From: CBEULR01 sp965544035
GTDB lineage: Bacteria > Bacillota > Desulfotomaculia > Desulfotomaculales > Desulforudaceae
Length of the DNA stretch: 64,000 nt
Assembly (NCBI GenBank): GCA_965544035.1
Contig: CBEULR010000006.1
Coordinates: 62,001 to 126,000 of the forward strand
Direction: 5' to 3'
This document shows, in pieces, positions 50,140-57,781 of this stretch. Below the pieces are notes generated by a model. That model was given only the letters and a program-made list of their open reading frames with translations. It did no database searches and had not been told where the DNA came from. Position 1 is the stretch's first letter; every line of letters begins with the position of its first letter. The translations under genes were made by a program, and so were the position numbers.

Positions 50140-50299
50140 ACAAACCCCCCCTATGTGGATTATCACCCGTTAGTATATATTCCCAATCATCGGCACGGTA
50201 CTAACCACCCAGGCCCGGACATATAGGCTGGCCCGGAACGGTAATAGGGAACAAGGCTGGCAATGTTGCCGTGCTCGGGCCCGGCTGAAAACCGGCTCG

Positions 50300-50334
50300 A
50301 AAAAAGGGAAAATTCGCCTTTAAGCGAACTTTCC
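50300..50334 (-). terminator. terminator of the hdr-flox operon
   Basis: Minus-strand hairpin AAAGTTCGC/GCGAATTTT (one G-U pair) with a 6-nt loop, followed by CCCTTTTTT, 28 nt after the floxA stop. Confidence 0.75.
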
Positions 50335-50361
50335 GAAACCTGCGACGCATATCTTCTTTGA

Positions 50362-51207
50362 TCAAAACTCCGGCGGAAGTTCCTTAATTTGAACGCGATT
50401 GAACACCGGGCCCTCCAGGCAGACAAACTTGTGTCCGATGTTGCACCGGCCGCATTTCCCGACTCCGCACTTCATTCTCAGCTCCAGGGTGGAGTAGATC
50501 AGTTCGTCCTTAAAGCCCAGTTTCTCCAAACCCTCCAGCACGAACTTGATCATGATGGGCGGGCCGCAGAGTACGGCCACCTTATCCTCGCCCTTGGGCG
50601 CAATCTCTTCCAGGTAGGCCGGCACGAAACCAACGTGCCCCTTCCAGCCTTCCTCCTCCCGGTCGATCGTCGTCCAAACCTCACAGCCCGGCAGTTTCGG
50701 CCATCTTTCGAAAACATCCTTCTTGAAGCAGAGATCATCATACGACCGGGCACCGTAGAGTATCTCCACCTTACCGTAGTCCGCCCGATTCTGCTCGTCC
50801 AGCACGAAATCGATCAACGAACGCAGCGGCGCAAGCCCGATCCCGCCGCCCACGAACAGGATGTCCCTTCCTTTGAACTGTTCATAAGGAAATCCGTTAC
50901 CATAAGGGCCGCGCACACCGATCTTCCCGCCCGGTTCCAGGGAGTGCAGCGCCTTGGTCACCACGCCCGCTTTCCTGATCGTAAACTCCAGAAAATCACG
51001 GCGGGTCGGCGTCGAGCTGATCGAAAACATGGCTTCTCCGGCCCCGAACAACGAGAGCATGGCCAGCTGACCGGGGCGGTTTCGCCAGTTGGCCTGTACT
51101 TCCGGATCGTCGAAGGTGATTCGGTAGGTGTTGACATCGCTGGTTTCCGGAATGATCTCCTGAATGGTGGCCGGCAGGGGCAGCAGGCAGTTGTCCGTCT
51201 TTCCCAC
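50362..51207 (-). CDS. FAD/NAD(P)-binding oxidoreductase subunit (FloxA-like)
   Basis: 281-aa flavoprotein of the PyrK/sulfhydrogenase-gamma family. An FAD-binding barrel (about 15-105) leads to the NAD-binding domain with RDILFVGGGIGLAPLRSLIDF. The C-terminal [2Fe-2S] site is in MKCGVGKCGRCNIGHKFVC. In HdrABC-Flox complexes this subunit exchanges electrons with NADH. The GTG start overlaps the floxB stop region (TAGGTG). Last gene of the operon. Confidence 0.88.
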   Translation of the reverse strand: MGKTDNCLLPLPATIQEIIPETSDVNTYRITFDDPEVQANWRNRPGQLAMLSLFGAGEAMFSISSTPTRRDFLEFTIRKAGVVTKALHSLEPGGKIGVRGPYGNGFPYEQFKGRDILFVGGGIGLAPLRSLIDFVLDEQNRADYGKVEILYGARSYDDLCFKKDVFERWPKLPGCEVWTTIDREEEGWKGHVGFVPAYLEEIAPKGEDKVAVLCGPPIMIKFVLEGLEKLGFKDELIYSTLELRMKCGVGKCGRCNIGHKFVCLEGPVFNRVQIKELPPEF

Positions 51208-52236
51208 CTAGCCCACCTCCTTAATGTCCGCAATGATCCGCGTTATATCGATATTTACCGGGCACTCGGCGATGCAGCGCCCGCAGCCTACGCATCCGGG
51301 AAGACCGTAACGGTCGTCGTGATAGCTGAGCTTATGCATAAACCGGTTGCGCACCCGTTCCTTCTTGGTCGACCTAGGGTTATGGCTGGACGTGTGCAGG
51401 GTGAACTCGGTATACATACAGGAATCCCAGCACCGCAGTCGTCTCCCCTGATGGCCGCGGCTGTCCTCGATGATGTCAAAACAGTGGCAGGTGGGACACA
51501 GATAGGTGCAGATACCACACCCGATACACTTGCGCGATACCTCCAGCCAGTACGGATGCTCAAACATGGTATCCACTATATCTTTGACGCCGGACAGATC
51601 TATATCCCGCTGGAATTGCCCGGCCAGTTCCGCGGCCAGGGCCTCCTTGCGCCGGCGCCCTTCTTCGTTTCCGTGATCGGTGAACAGGTCACCGTACTCC
51701 TTAACCAGGGCTTCCCCCTTGGCCGTCAGGATTTCGGCATAATAGCCGTCTCCGATGTCGGTCAGCATCAGATCAGCGCCCTGTCCGTCGGTCGGACCGT
51801 ACCCGTACGCACGGCAAAAACAGGTGGGCAACACCCGGCGGCAGGACAGCCCGATAATGGTTGTGCGCTCGCGTTTGCCCAGATAGTATACATCCTTGAA
51901 CCGCCCGTCAAAGACGGGATCCAGGGCGGCAATCGCCCGCAGATCGCACGGGTGTACGCCGAAAAGCACTGAAGGCTCCGGTTCCGGTGCGGGTTCTATC
52001 TGCAGACCGCCGCTGGATAAATCATAGCTGTAAAGCTCCTCGGTCTGGGGCAGGAAGTGGCCCTTGGGTGACACCTTCGGCCGGTCAACTCCCCAGGCTA
52101 CTTCGTCCGCCGAACGCACCGGCTTATAGCTGACAACGCCGCGGTTATCGGCTGTGGGCGCTATCACCTGCACCCTCTCGGCCAAACGGTCTACTAAAGT
52201 TCTGATCCCATCCTTACTGATTATCTTGGCTGACAC
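51208..52236 (-). CDS. 4Fe-4S dicluster protein (FloxB-like)
   Basis: 342 aa, related to the beta subunit of sulfhydrogenases and anaerobic sulfite reductase subunit A. Two ferredoxin-type clusters lie in the C-terminal part (CIGCGICTYLCPTCHCFD and CVGCGRCIAECPVNIDI). The N-terminal half has a Cys pair (GVHPCDLRAI; SCRRVLPTCFCRAYG). It relays electrons between the FloxA flavoprotein and the Hdr part. GTG start with GTGAGGTG upstream. Confidence 0.85.
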   Translation of the reverse strand: MSAKIISKDGIRTLVDRLAERVQVIAPTADNRGVVSYKPVRSADEVAWGVDRPKVSPKGHFLPQTEELYSYDLSSGGLQIEPAPEPEPSVLFGVHPCDLRAIAALDPVFDGRFKDVYYLGKRERTTIIGLSCRRVLPTCFCRAYGYGPTDGQGADLMLTDIGDGYYAEILTAKGEALVKEYGDLFTDHGNEEGRRRKEALAAELAGQFQRDIDLSGVKDIVDTMFEHPYWLEVSRKCIGCGICTYLCPTCHCFDIIEDSRGHQGRRLRCWDSCMYTEFTLHTSSHNPRSTKKERVRNRFMHKLSYHDDRYGLPGCVGCGRCIAECPVNIDITRIIADIKEVG

Positions 52237-52248
52237 TCCCGCACCTCA

Positions 52249-53235
52249 CTACATAAATTCTTCCGGATCATCCGGGCTGAACGAGCTGAGCAGAGAGTCC
52301 TCCGCAATATTCATTCCCGGCGTGTCGATCCCGAAAAGCTCCATACTGTCCTTCATCATCTTGCGGTAGAGCAGACCAATCGGCAGTGCTACCGGACAGA
52401 CCCGTTCACATTCGCCGCAGTCGATGCAGCGCCCGACGACGTGAAACATCCGGATCAGGTGAAATACCGCATTCTCGGACAGGGTATTGGCCTTGCTGCC
52501 GATGATCCCCGACTGCTGCCATCCCGGGACGGCCTGTTCAAATACGCATTCCTTGCAGTTGCATGCGGGACAGATGTTCCGGCAGGCATTGCACCGCAGA
52601 CAGCGCGCGAATTCATTATCCCAAAAAGTGCTGCGCTCGGCCGCATCAAGCCGCTCTATTTCCTCCACCTCGGTAAACTGCCGGGGCGGCTTGCGTGCCG
52701 GTGAAGGAACGGCCTCCCCGGCCATAAAGTCGGCGACAACGGGCATATTATTCCGGCACTGGTAGCACTTCGGTATCAGGCACTCGTCTTTGGCAAAGCT
52801 GAACGAACCCTGATCGGTAACCAGGACAAAAGAATCGCCCTCATCCCGGATTTCCTCAAGCCGCGAGTCGGCCGGCAGTTTAGACGCAACCCGGTCGCGG
52901 TCGAGCATCCCACCGCAGGGCACACCGAGCACGACCAGACGCTCCCTCGGGAACTGACGGTCCTCCAGCATCCGGTTAATGCCGCGGCTGTCGCAGCCCT
53001 TGACCACCACGGCCAAACGACTATCCTCAAACCGGTAATCCAGAAGATACTTCACCAGACTGTTCACACAGAGCGGCCCCCAGGTCAGCTGCTCGGCCTG
53101 GTCGGCCGTCTCGGCGAAATACGGCGTGGTACGGGAGACATCGGTGCCGGGGGCGTAGCCGATCACCATCTTTACTTCGCCGTTCTCCAGGAGCCGTCTG
53201 GCCTCTCGGCGGAGATTATCGATAATTGCTTTCAC
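52249..53235 (-). CDS. 4Fe-4S protein (FloxC-like)
   Basis: 328 aa. The N-terminal half resembles the coenzyme F420/FrhB-type fold (VMIGYAPGTD-like start, KGCDSRGINRML, GVPCGGML). The second half has clusters CLRCNACRNICPACNCKECVF and CIDCGECERVCPVALP. The GTG start overlaps the mvhD stop by 4 nt (GTGA), so it is translationally coupled to the selenoprotein gene. Position and domains fit FloxC of HdrABC-FloxABCD clusters in sulfate reducers; the exact B/C naming is uncertain. Confidence 0.82.
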   Translation of the reverse strand: MKAIIDNLRREARRLLENGEVKMVIGYAPGTDVSRTTPYFAETADQAEQLTWGPLCVNSLVKYLLDYRFEDSRLAVVVKGCDSRGINRMLEDRQFPRERLVVLGVPCGGMLDRDRVASKLPADSRLEEIRDEGDSFVLVTDQGSFSFAKDECLIPKCYQCRNNMPVVADFMAGEAVPSPARKPPRQFTEVEEIERLDAAERSTFWDNEFARCLRCNACRNICPACNCKECVFEQAVPGWQQSGIIGSKANTLSENAVFHLIRMFHVVGRCIDCGECERVCPVALPIGLLYRKMMKDSMELFGIDTPGMNIAEDSLLSSFSPDDPEEFM

Positions 53236-53666
53236 TTGCCATCCCTCATCTTAGTGTTGGGGCCGAGCGCGCGAATGCGTTCGGTCATTTCACGAACCAC
53301 TTCGCCGACCTTGGCTCCCTCGGATGCTGAAACCCAGCGAATTTGAAGTCTCTCCGGTTCCAGCCCGATATACTCCATTAAGCGTCTGAACAGCAGGAAA
53401 CGCCTGCGGGTGTGGTAATTGCCACTAACATAGTGGCAGTCGCCCGGGTGTCACCCGGAAATAAGCACACCATCGGCCCCGCGCTGAAACGCCCGAAGCA
53501 CCACATAGGGGTTGATCCGGCTCGAACACGGCACCCGGATGATCCTGACGTTCGGCGGATAAGACAGACGGCTCACCCCGGCTAAATCCGCTCCGGCATA
53601 ACTGCACCAGTTGCAGAAAAAACCGATGATCTTCGGCTCCCACGCCCTTTCCGGCGCTACAGACAT
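53232..53666 (-). CDS. mvhD: MvhD/FloxD-type [2Fe-2S] protein, probable selenoprotein (in-frame UGA)
   Basis: 144 residues when the UGA at 53453-53451 is read as selenocysteine. The reading is IGFFCNWCSYAGADLAG, then GADGVLISG-U-HPGDCHYVSG, YHTRRRFLLFRRLMEYIG and WVSASEGAKVGEVV. This is the complete MvhD family sequence, with Sec in place of the usual first Cys of CHPGDC. A perfect hairpin TGCCACTA-TGT-TAGTGGCA begins 12 nt after the UGA, at a suitable distance for a bacterial SECIS. ATG 53666 overlaps the end of hdrA and follows GGAGGTGG; the stop overlaps floxC. MvhD passes electrons to HdrA. Confidence 0.9.
53420..53453 (-). promoter_or_regulatory. UGA-Sec codon and candidate bacterial SECIS element
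   Basis: UGA occupies 53453-53451 on the minus strand. An 8-bp perfect stem (53438-53431 with 53427-53420) closes a UGU loop containing the G favoured in SelB-binding apical loops. Twelve nt separate UGA from the stem. Confidence 0.75.
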
Positions 53667-55642
53667 ATCGCGTCCACCTCCGCCACCATCTGATCGTTCG
53701 TATATCCCCTCACCTGAATCGCCCCGGGACGGCAGGTCACGTTGCAGGCCCCGCAGCCCTGGCACAGTCCGGAGTTGACCACGGCCACCTTCCGCTCACG
53801 TGGGGCATGGCCGGGAAGCCGTTCGGTGATACTCTGCAGTTCAATCGCCTTGTACGGGCAGACCGGAATACAGAGTCCGCACCCCGTACACAGCACTTCA
53901 TTAACCGACGCAATCATCGGATCGGTCGCCATCTCATCCCGGGAAAGCAGCACGGTGACCTTGGAGGCAGCCCCGGCGGCCTGGGCCACCGTATCGGGGA
54001 TGTCCTTCGGCCCCTGGCAGGCACCGGCCAAAAAGACTCCTGCCGTATGGGTCTCAACCGGACGCAGTTTGGGATGAGCTTCCTGGAACCAGGCATCCTT
54101 GTCCACCTGGATGGCCAGGAGGCGCGCCAAATCCTCCACCCCTCTGGACGGGGTCATCGCTGTGGCCAGAACCACCATGTCGGCCTCGACTTCAACCGGC
54201 CTCCCGATCAGGGTGTCGCTGCCGCGCACCACCAGCTTATCCCCTGACTGATATATCTTCGAAACCCGGCCGCGTACATACACGGCGCCGTCCTCCACGG
54301 TGCGCTGGTAAAACTCTTCGTACGCCTTGCCGGGTGTCCGCACGTCGATGTAAAAGATATAGACCTTGGCGTCCGGGATCTTTTCCAGCACCTGATGCGC
54401 GTGTTTTGCCGTATACATGCAGCACACCCGCGAGCAGTACTCCCGGCCCTTCGCCGGATCGCGCGATCCGACGCACTTCACAAACACCACGGTCTTTGGT
54501 TCGGTGTTGTCCGACGGCCGCAGGATCTTGCCGCCCGTGGGTCCGGCGGCGTTCACCAGGCGTTCAAACTGCATTCCGGTCACCACATCGGGGTAGCGGC
54601 CGTAGCCGTACTCGCCGTAAGCCGTCGTCCAGTCAAACAGTTCATACCCCGTAGCGGCCACGATCGCCCCAACCCTCTCGGTGACGATGGTGTCCTGCTG
54701 TTCGTAATCTATGGCGCCGACGGTGCAGACTTTCTCGCAGACCCGACACTTGCCGGTGGTAAAGTAGCGGCAGGCCGCCGCATCGATGACCGGTTTGTTG
54801 GGCACGGCCTGCGGAAACGGAATGTAAATCGCCTTGCGTTTTCCCAGTCCGAGGTTGAAATCATCGGTGACCTTGGTCGGGCATTTGGCCTGGCAGTCAC
54901 CACAGCCTGTGCATTTGGTATGATCGACATACCGCGCCTTCTGACGGATGCTGATTTCGAAATTGCCGATGTACCCGCTGACCCCGGTCACCTCGGCATA
55001 GGTGTACAGCCTGATGTTCGGATGCGAGGCAACGGCCGCCATCTTCGGCGTGCTGATGCAGGCCGAGCAGTCGAGCGTCGGAAACGTCTTGTCCAGCTTG
55101 GCCATATTGCCGCCGATGGTCGGTTCGCGCTCAACCAGAACAACCTCGTGGCCGGCATCGGCCACATCCAGCGCCGTCTGGATACCGGCAATGCCGCCGC
55201 CGATCACCAGACACCGCTTGGTCAGCGGAATCGAGGAGGGGTACAGCGGCTCCAAGAGATTAGCTTTGCCCACCGCACGCCGCACCAGATCCAGGGCCTT
55301 CTCCTGCGCCTTTTCACGTTCCTTGCCGTGTACCCAGGCGCAATGCTCACGCAGGTTGGCCATCTCCAAAAGGTAGGGATTGAGACCGGCTCCGGCCAGT
55401 GTCTTCCGGAAAGTCTCCTCGTGCAGCCGCGGCGAACACGAGGCCACGACCACCCGGTCCAGGCGGTGATCCTTGACCGCCTGTACAATCATCTGTTGGC
55501 CGGGTTCGGAACACATATACTTGTAGTCGGTACTGAACACCACTCCGGGAAAGTTCGCGGCCGCTTCCGCGACTCCCGGGCAGTCGATCACCCCGCCGAT
55601 ATTCGAACCACACCAGCAGACAAACACACCAACTCTGGGCAT
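53657..55642 (-). CDS. hdrA: heterodisulfide reductase subunit A-like protein
   Basis: 661-aa iron-sulfur flavoprotein, the electron-bifurcating core of Hdr complexes. N-terminal cluster region VGVFVCWCGSNIGG. The FAD-binding segment is CLVIGGGIAGIQTALDVADAG, followed by KTFPTLDCSACISTPKM. A ferredoxin-like insert (CTGCGDCQAKCPTKV) and two C-terminal [4Fe-4S] motifs (CTGCGLCIPVCPYKAI and CQGCGACNVTCRPGAI) are present. ATG 55642 follows AAGGAGACTTTGTG. It precedes mvhD with overlap and is separated from hdrB by repeat locus C. Confidence 0.96.
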   Translation of the reverse strand: MPRVGVFVCWCGSNIGGVIDCPGVAEAAANFPGVVFSTDYKYMCSEPGQQMIVQAVKDHRLDRVVVASCSPRLHEETFRKTLAGAGLNPYLLEMANLREHCAWVHGKEREKAQEKALDLVRRAVGKANLLEPLYPSSIPLTKRCLVIGGGIAGIQTALDVADAGHEVVLVEREPTIGGNMAKLDKTFPTLDCSACISTPKMAAVASHPNIRLYTYAEVTGVSGYIGNFEISIRQKARYVDHTKCTGCGDCQAKCPTKVTDDFNLGLGKRKAIYIPFPQAVPNKPVIDAAACRYFTTGKCRVCEKVCTVGAIDYEQQDTIVTERVGAIVAATGYELFDWTTAYGEYGYGRYPDVVTGMQFERLVNAAGPTGGKILRPSDNTEPKTVVFVKCVGSRDPAKGREYCSRVCCMYTAKHAHQVLEKIPDAKVYIFYIDVRTPGKAYEEFYQRTVEDGAVYVRGRVSKIYQSGDKLVVRGSDTLIGRPVEVEADMVVLATAMTPSRGVEDLARLLAIQVDKDAWFQEAHPKLRPVETHTAGVFLAGACQGPKDIPDTVAQAAGAASKVTVLLSRDEMATDPMIASVNEVLCTGCGLCIPVCPYKAIELQSITERLPGHAPRERKVAVVNSGLCQGCGACNVTCRPGAIQVRGYTNDQMVAEVDAICL

Positions 55643-55676
55643 CACAAAGTCTCCTTAACTGAGTATTCAGGATTCA

Positions 55677-55840
55677 GTAGTCAGGAGTCAGGAGAGGTCG
55701 AACCGCACGAGTCGTCCGGAGGCAACCCGGATGACACAAAAACTGTTTTCAGGACAGTATTCAGTGGTGAAAGGAAAAGTTGGTTTCGGCTCCGGAACTC
55801 TGTTCACCCTACTGACTACTGACTCCTGGCTCCTGACTAC
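55677..55840. repeat. palindromic intergenic repeat, locus C (hdrB-hdrA gap)
   Basis: Inverted 18-bp arms GTAGTCAGGAGTCAGGAG (55677-55694) and 55823-55840 differ at one position and are built of the TCAGGAG heptad. Between them, 55704-55737 carries the family core (CGCACGAGTCGTCCGGAGG followed by CAACCCGGATGACAC), the complement of the GTGTCATC-to-GACTCGTGCG module of loci A and B. It interrupts the otherwise tightly packed hdr operon. Confidence 0.75.
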
Positions 55841-55848
55841 TTAACAAA

Positions 55849-56712
55849 TTAGCTGCCGACGGCTTTCAAGACGCTTTCCGTAGCTACAAAATGGCTGTTC
55901 AGGCCCAGCCGACCCGGGGGCAGCCCCAGGGCCAGTCCCATCAACTGGGTAAAATAAAGCACCGGAATACGGAACTTGCTGCCAAATGCACGGTTTACGT
56001 GCGCCTGACGGCTGTCCAGATTGTTCTGGCAGAGCGGACAGGCCGTGATGATGCAGTTCGCACCGGCCTGGTCGGCATCGCGCAGGATATTGTGCACCAA
56101 TCGCAGGGCCACTTTTTCATTGGATATCCCCATCGAGGCACCGCAGCACTCGGTCTTGTGGCCCCAGTCCACCGCCTCCGCCCCGCATAAGGAAACCAGA
56201 TGATCCATCGTGCGGGGATCTTCCGGGTCGTCAAAACCGGTAATTCCGGGAGGACGCACCAGCAGACAGCCGTAATAGCAGACCGCCTTCAAACCGTGGA
56301 GCGGCCGGACGATCCTGGAACGGATTATTTCGGGATCGAGACCGGCAATCACTTCCAATAGTGACTTGACCTCGACCCTCTTGTCGAATGGGGCGCCGGT
56401 CACCTGAATCACATTCTCACGTACGGCACGGTCGCTTTCAATCTTTTTCTGAGCAAAGCGGAGGCGCTGGTAACAGGCGGCACAAGGTATCACGATATCC
56501 AGCCCCATCTCCCCGGCCAAAGCAAGGTTGCGGGCCGGAAGAGCCACACTCAGCAAATGACTGGTGCTGTGCGCCGAAGTGGCGCCGCAGCAATTCCAGT
56601 CCGGAATCTCATGCAATTCGATTCCCAATTCACGACAGGTCTCACGCGAGGACTGGTCATACTCTTTTGCCGTGGCGTGCAGCGAACACCCTGGATAGTA
56701 GGCAAGTCTCAT
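55849..56712 (-). CDS. hdrB: heterodisulfide reductase subunit B-like protein
   Basis: 287 aa with two CCG domains that hold the unusual non-cubane Fe-S clusters which split disulfides. The first is YYPGCSLH / DWNCCGATSAH / IPCAACYQR; the second is VCYYGCLLVRPPG / KTECCGASMG / TACPLCQNNLDSRQ. Its ATG overlaps the hdrC stop by 4 nt. In sulfate reducers the substrate of this subunit is thought to be a protein disulfide such as DsrC rather than CoM-CoB; that is inference here, as dsrC is not in the window. Confidence 0.95.
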   Translation of the reverse strand: MRLAYYPGCSLHATAKEYDQSSRETCRELGIELHEIPDWNCCGATSAHSTSHLLSVALPARNLALAGEMGLDIVIPCAACYQRLRFAQKKIESDRAVRENVIQVTGAPFDKRVEVKSLLEVIAGLDPEIIRSRIVRPLHGLKAVCYYGCLLVRPPGITGFDDPEDPRTMDHLVSLCGAEAVDWGHKTECCGASMGISNEKVALRLVHNILRDADQAGANCIITACPLCQNNLDSRQAHVNRAFGSKFRIPVLYFTQLMGLALGLPPGRLGLNSHFVATESVLKAVGS

Positions 56713-57278
56713 TCCTTTTCCTCCAGTTTACGGACCGCATCAAAAACACGGGCCACCTCTCTTTGCCCCTTAATCCTGGGCGGAAGGAGCTTCATACGTC
56801 CTTTAGTCATCAAACCGCAGGCAATGTCGGCATCCTTTATCAGCTTGCCGGTACGCAGGTTATGGCCCAACCCGATGCCGAACTCGAAGGCGCGGCCGTA
56901 TTTCCGGACCGAATCGAGAAATATCTCGTTGAACACACTGATGCCTCTGACCGCTTTGACGCGACCCTCACGACCGGCGATCACCCGGAGGCAGTCCATT
57001 ATACCGGCCAGATCAATGTCCTTCGGGCAGCGAGTCGTGCAGGTGGAACAGGTTGAACACAGCCAAATCGTCCTGGAGTCCAATACCTCGTCCTTCATGC
57101 CAAGCTGCAGAAAGCGCATAACTTGGTGCGGAGCGACTTCCATTTCATTCGCCACCGGGCAACCTGCCGTGCACTTCCCACACTGATAACAGCGGCTGAT
57201 GTCCTGGCCGGTGGCCTTTTCCACCGCATCCAGAAAACCGGCGTTCGCTGCGGCTGTTGCTCCCAGATTCACATACAT
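56709..57278 (-). CDS. hdrC: heterodisulfide reductase subunit C-like protein
   Basis: 189-aa ferredoxin-type subunit with two [4Fe-4S] motifs, CYQCGKCTAGCPVANEM and CSTCSTCTTRCPKDID. It passes electrons from HdrA to HdrB. ATG 57278 (MYVNLGATAA) is preceded by GAGGGG; an open extension of 16 codons upstream is ignored. First gene of the hdrCBA-mvhD-floxCBA operon. A TTGACA hexamer lies at 57429-57434 on the minus strand, but I found no convincing -10 box at proper spacing. Confidence 0.94.
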   Translation of the reverse strand: MYVNLGATAAANAGFLDAVEKATGQDISRCYQCGKCTAGCPVANEMEVAPHQVMRFLQLGMKDEVLDSRTIWLCSTCSTCTTRCPKDIDLAGIMDCLRVIAGREGRVKAVRGISVFNEIFLDSVRKYGRAFEFGIGLGHNLRTGKLIKDADIACGLMTKGRMKLLPPRIKGQREVARVFDAVRKLEEKE

Positions 57279-57781
57279 TGACGTGTTTCCCCTCTTAGAA
57301 GAACTAATGGCCCCTCCCGATCGCAAAAGCCGAGAAAAAAGGCCCGAATATGCTACTTTATTCGCGACCTCACGGATAAACCCTCTTTTCAGTTTACCAC
57401 GAATTTCGGCTAAAAGTTAATCTTGAAATGTCAACCGACTGCGCAATATTTTGATTTGACGCCTGGTGCTGCAGCCCCCCCGGCCGTCGCCTGCTCCCCT
57501 TGTCCTGAATTCCTGCGGGGTTACATTTCTCCCGCCTGCTGCTCAGAGACCCTGCTTCCGCCCCCGGTTCCGGCTCCAAACCCCCGCCCCTCGTCTCCTG
57601 CCCTCCGACCGCCCCTTACTGCTTCTCAAATGATTGTCCAGACCCCTTATCCAAAACTAAAACTCCGCTCCTTCTGACTACTACTTAATGATTTTCTTTA
57701 GAATTGACCGCACAATACCGGGCAAACGAAAGAAGTACACGCGCAAAGACGCTCCCCCCAATTCGCTTTTCTCTTATTCTA
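57279..57781. other. 503-nt intergenic region between dinG and hdrC
   Basis: No credible gene. It holds the hdrC leader and presumably its promoter. The middle part (about 57470-57630) is strongly C/T-biased on the plus strand, so the minus strand is purine-rich; the short ORFs there have proline- or glycine-rich low-complexity translations and no ribosome sites. CTTCTGACTACTACTTAA near 57670-57687 resembles one arm of the heptad repeats at 55.8 kb. No terminator for dinG was recognised. Confidence 0.5.

Noticed and set aside
53451..53765. A 104-aa protein ending at the UGA
   Set aside because: It is the N-terminal part of MvhD with an upstream extension inside hdrA; homology continues after the UGA in the same frame, so it is not a separate gene.
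57423..57677. An 84-aa plus-strand frame
   Set aside because: Pro/Ser-rich translation of a pyrimidine-biased non-coding stretch, no ribosome site.
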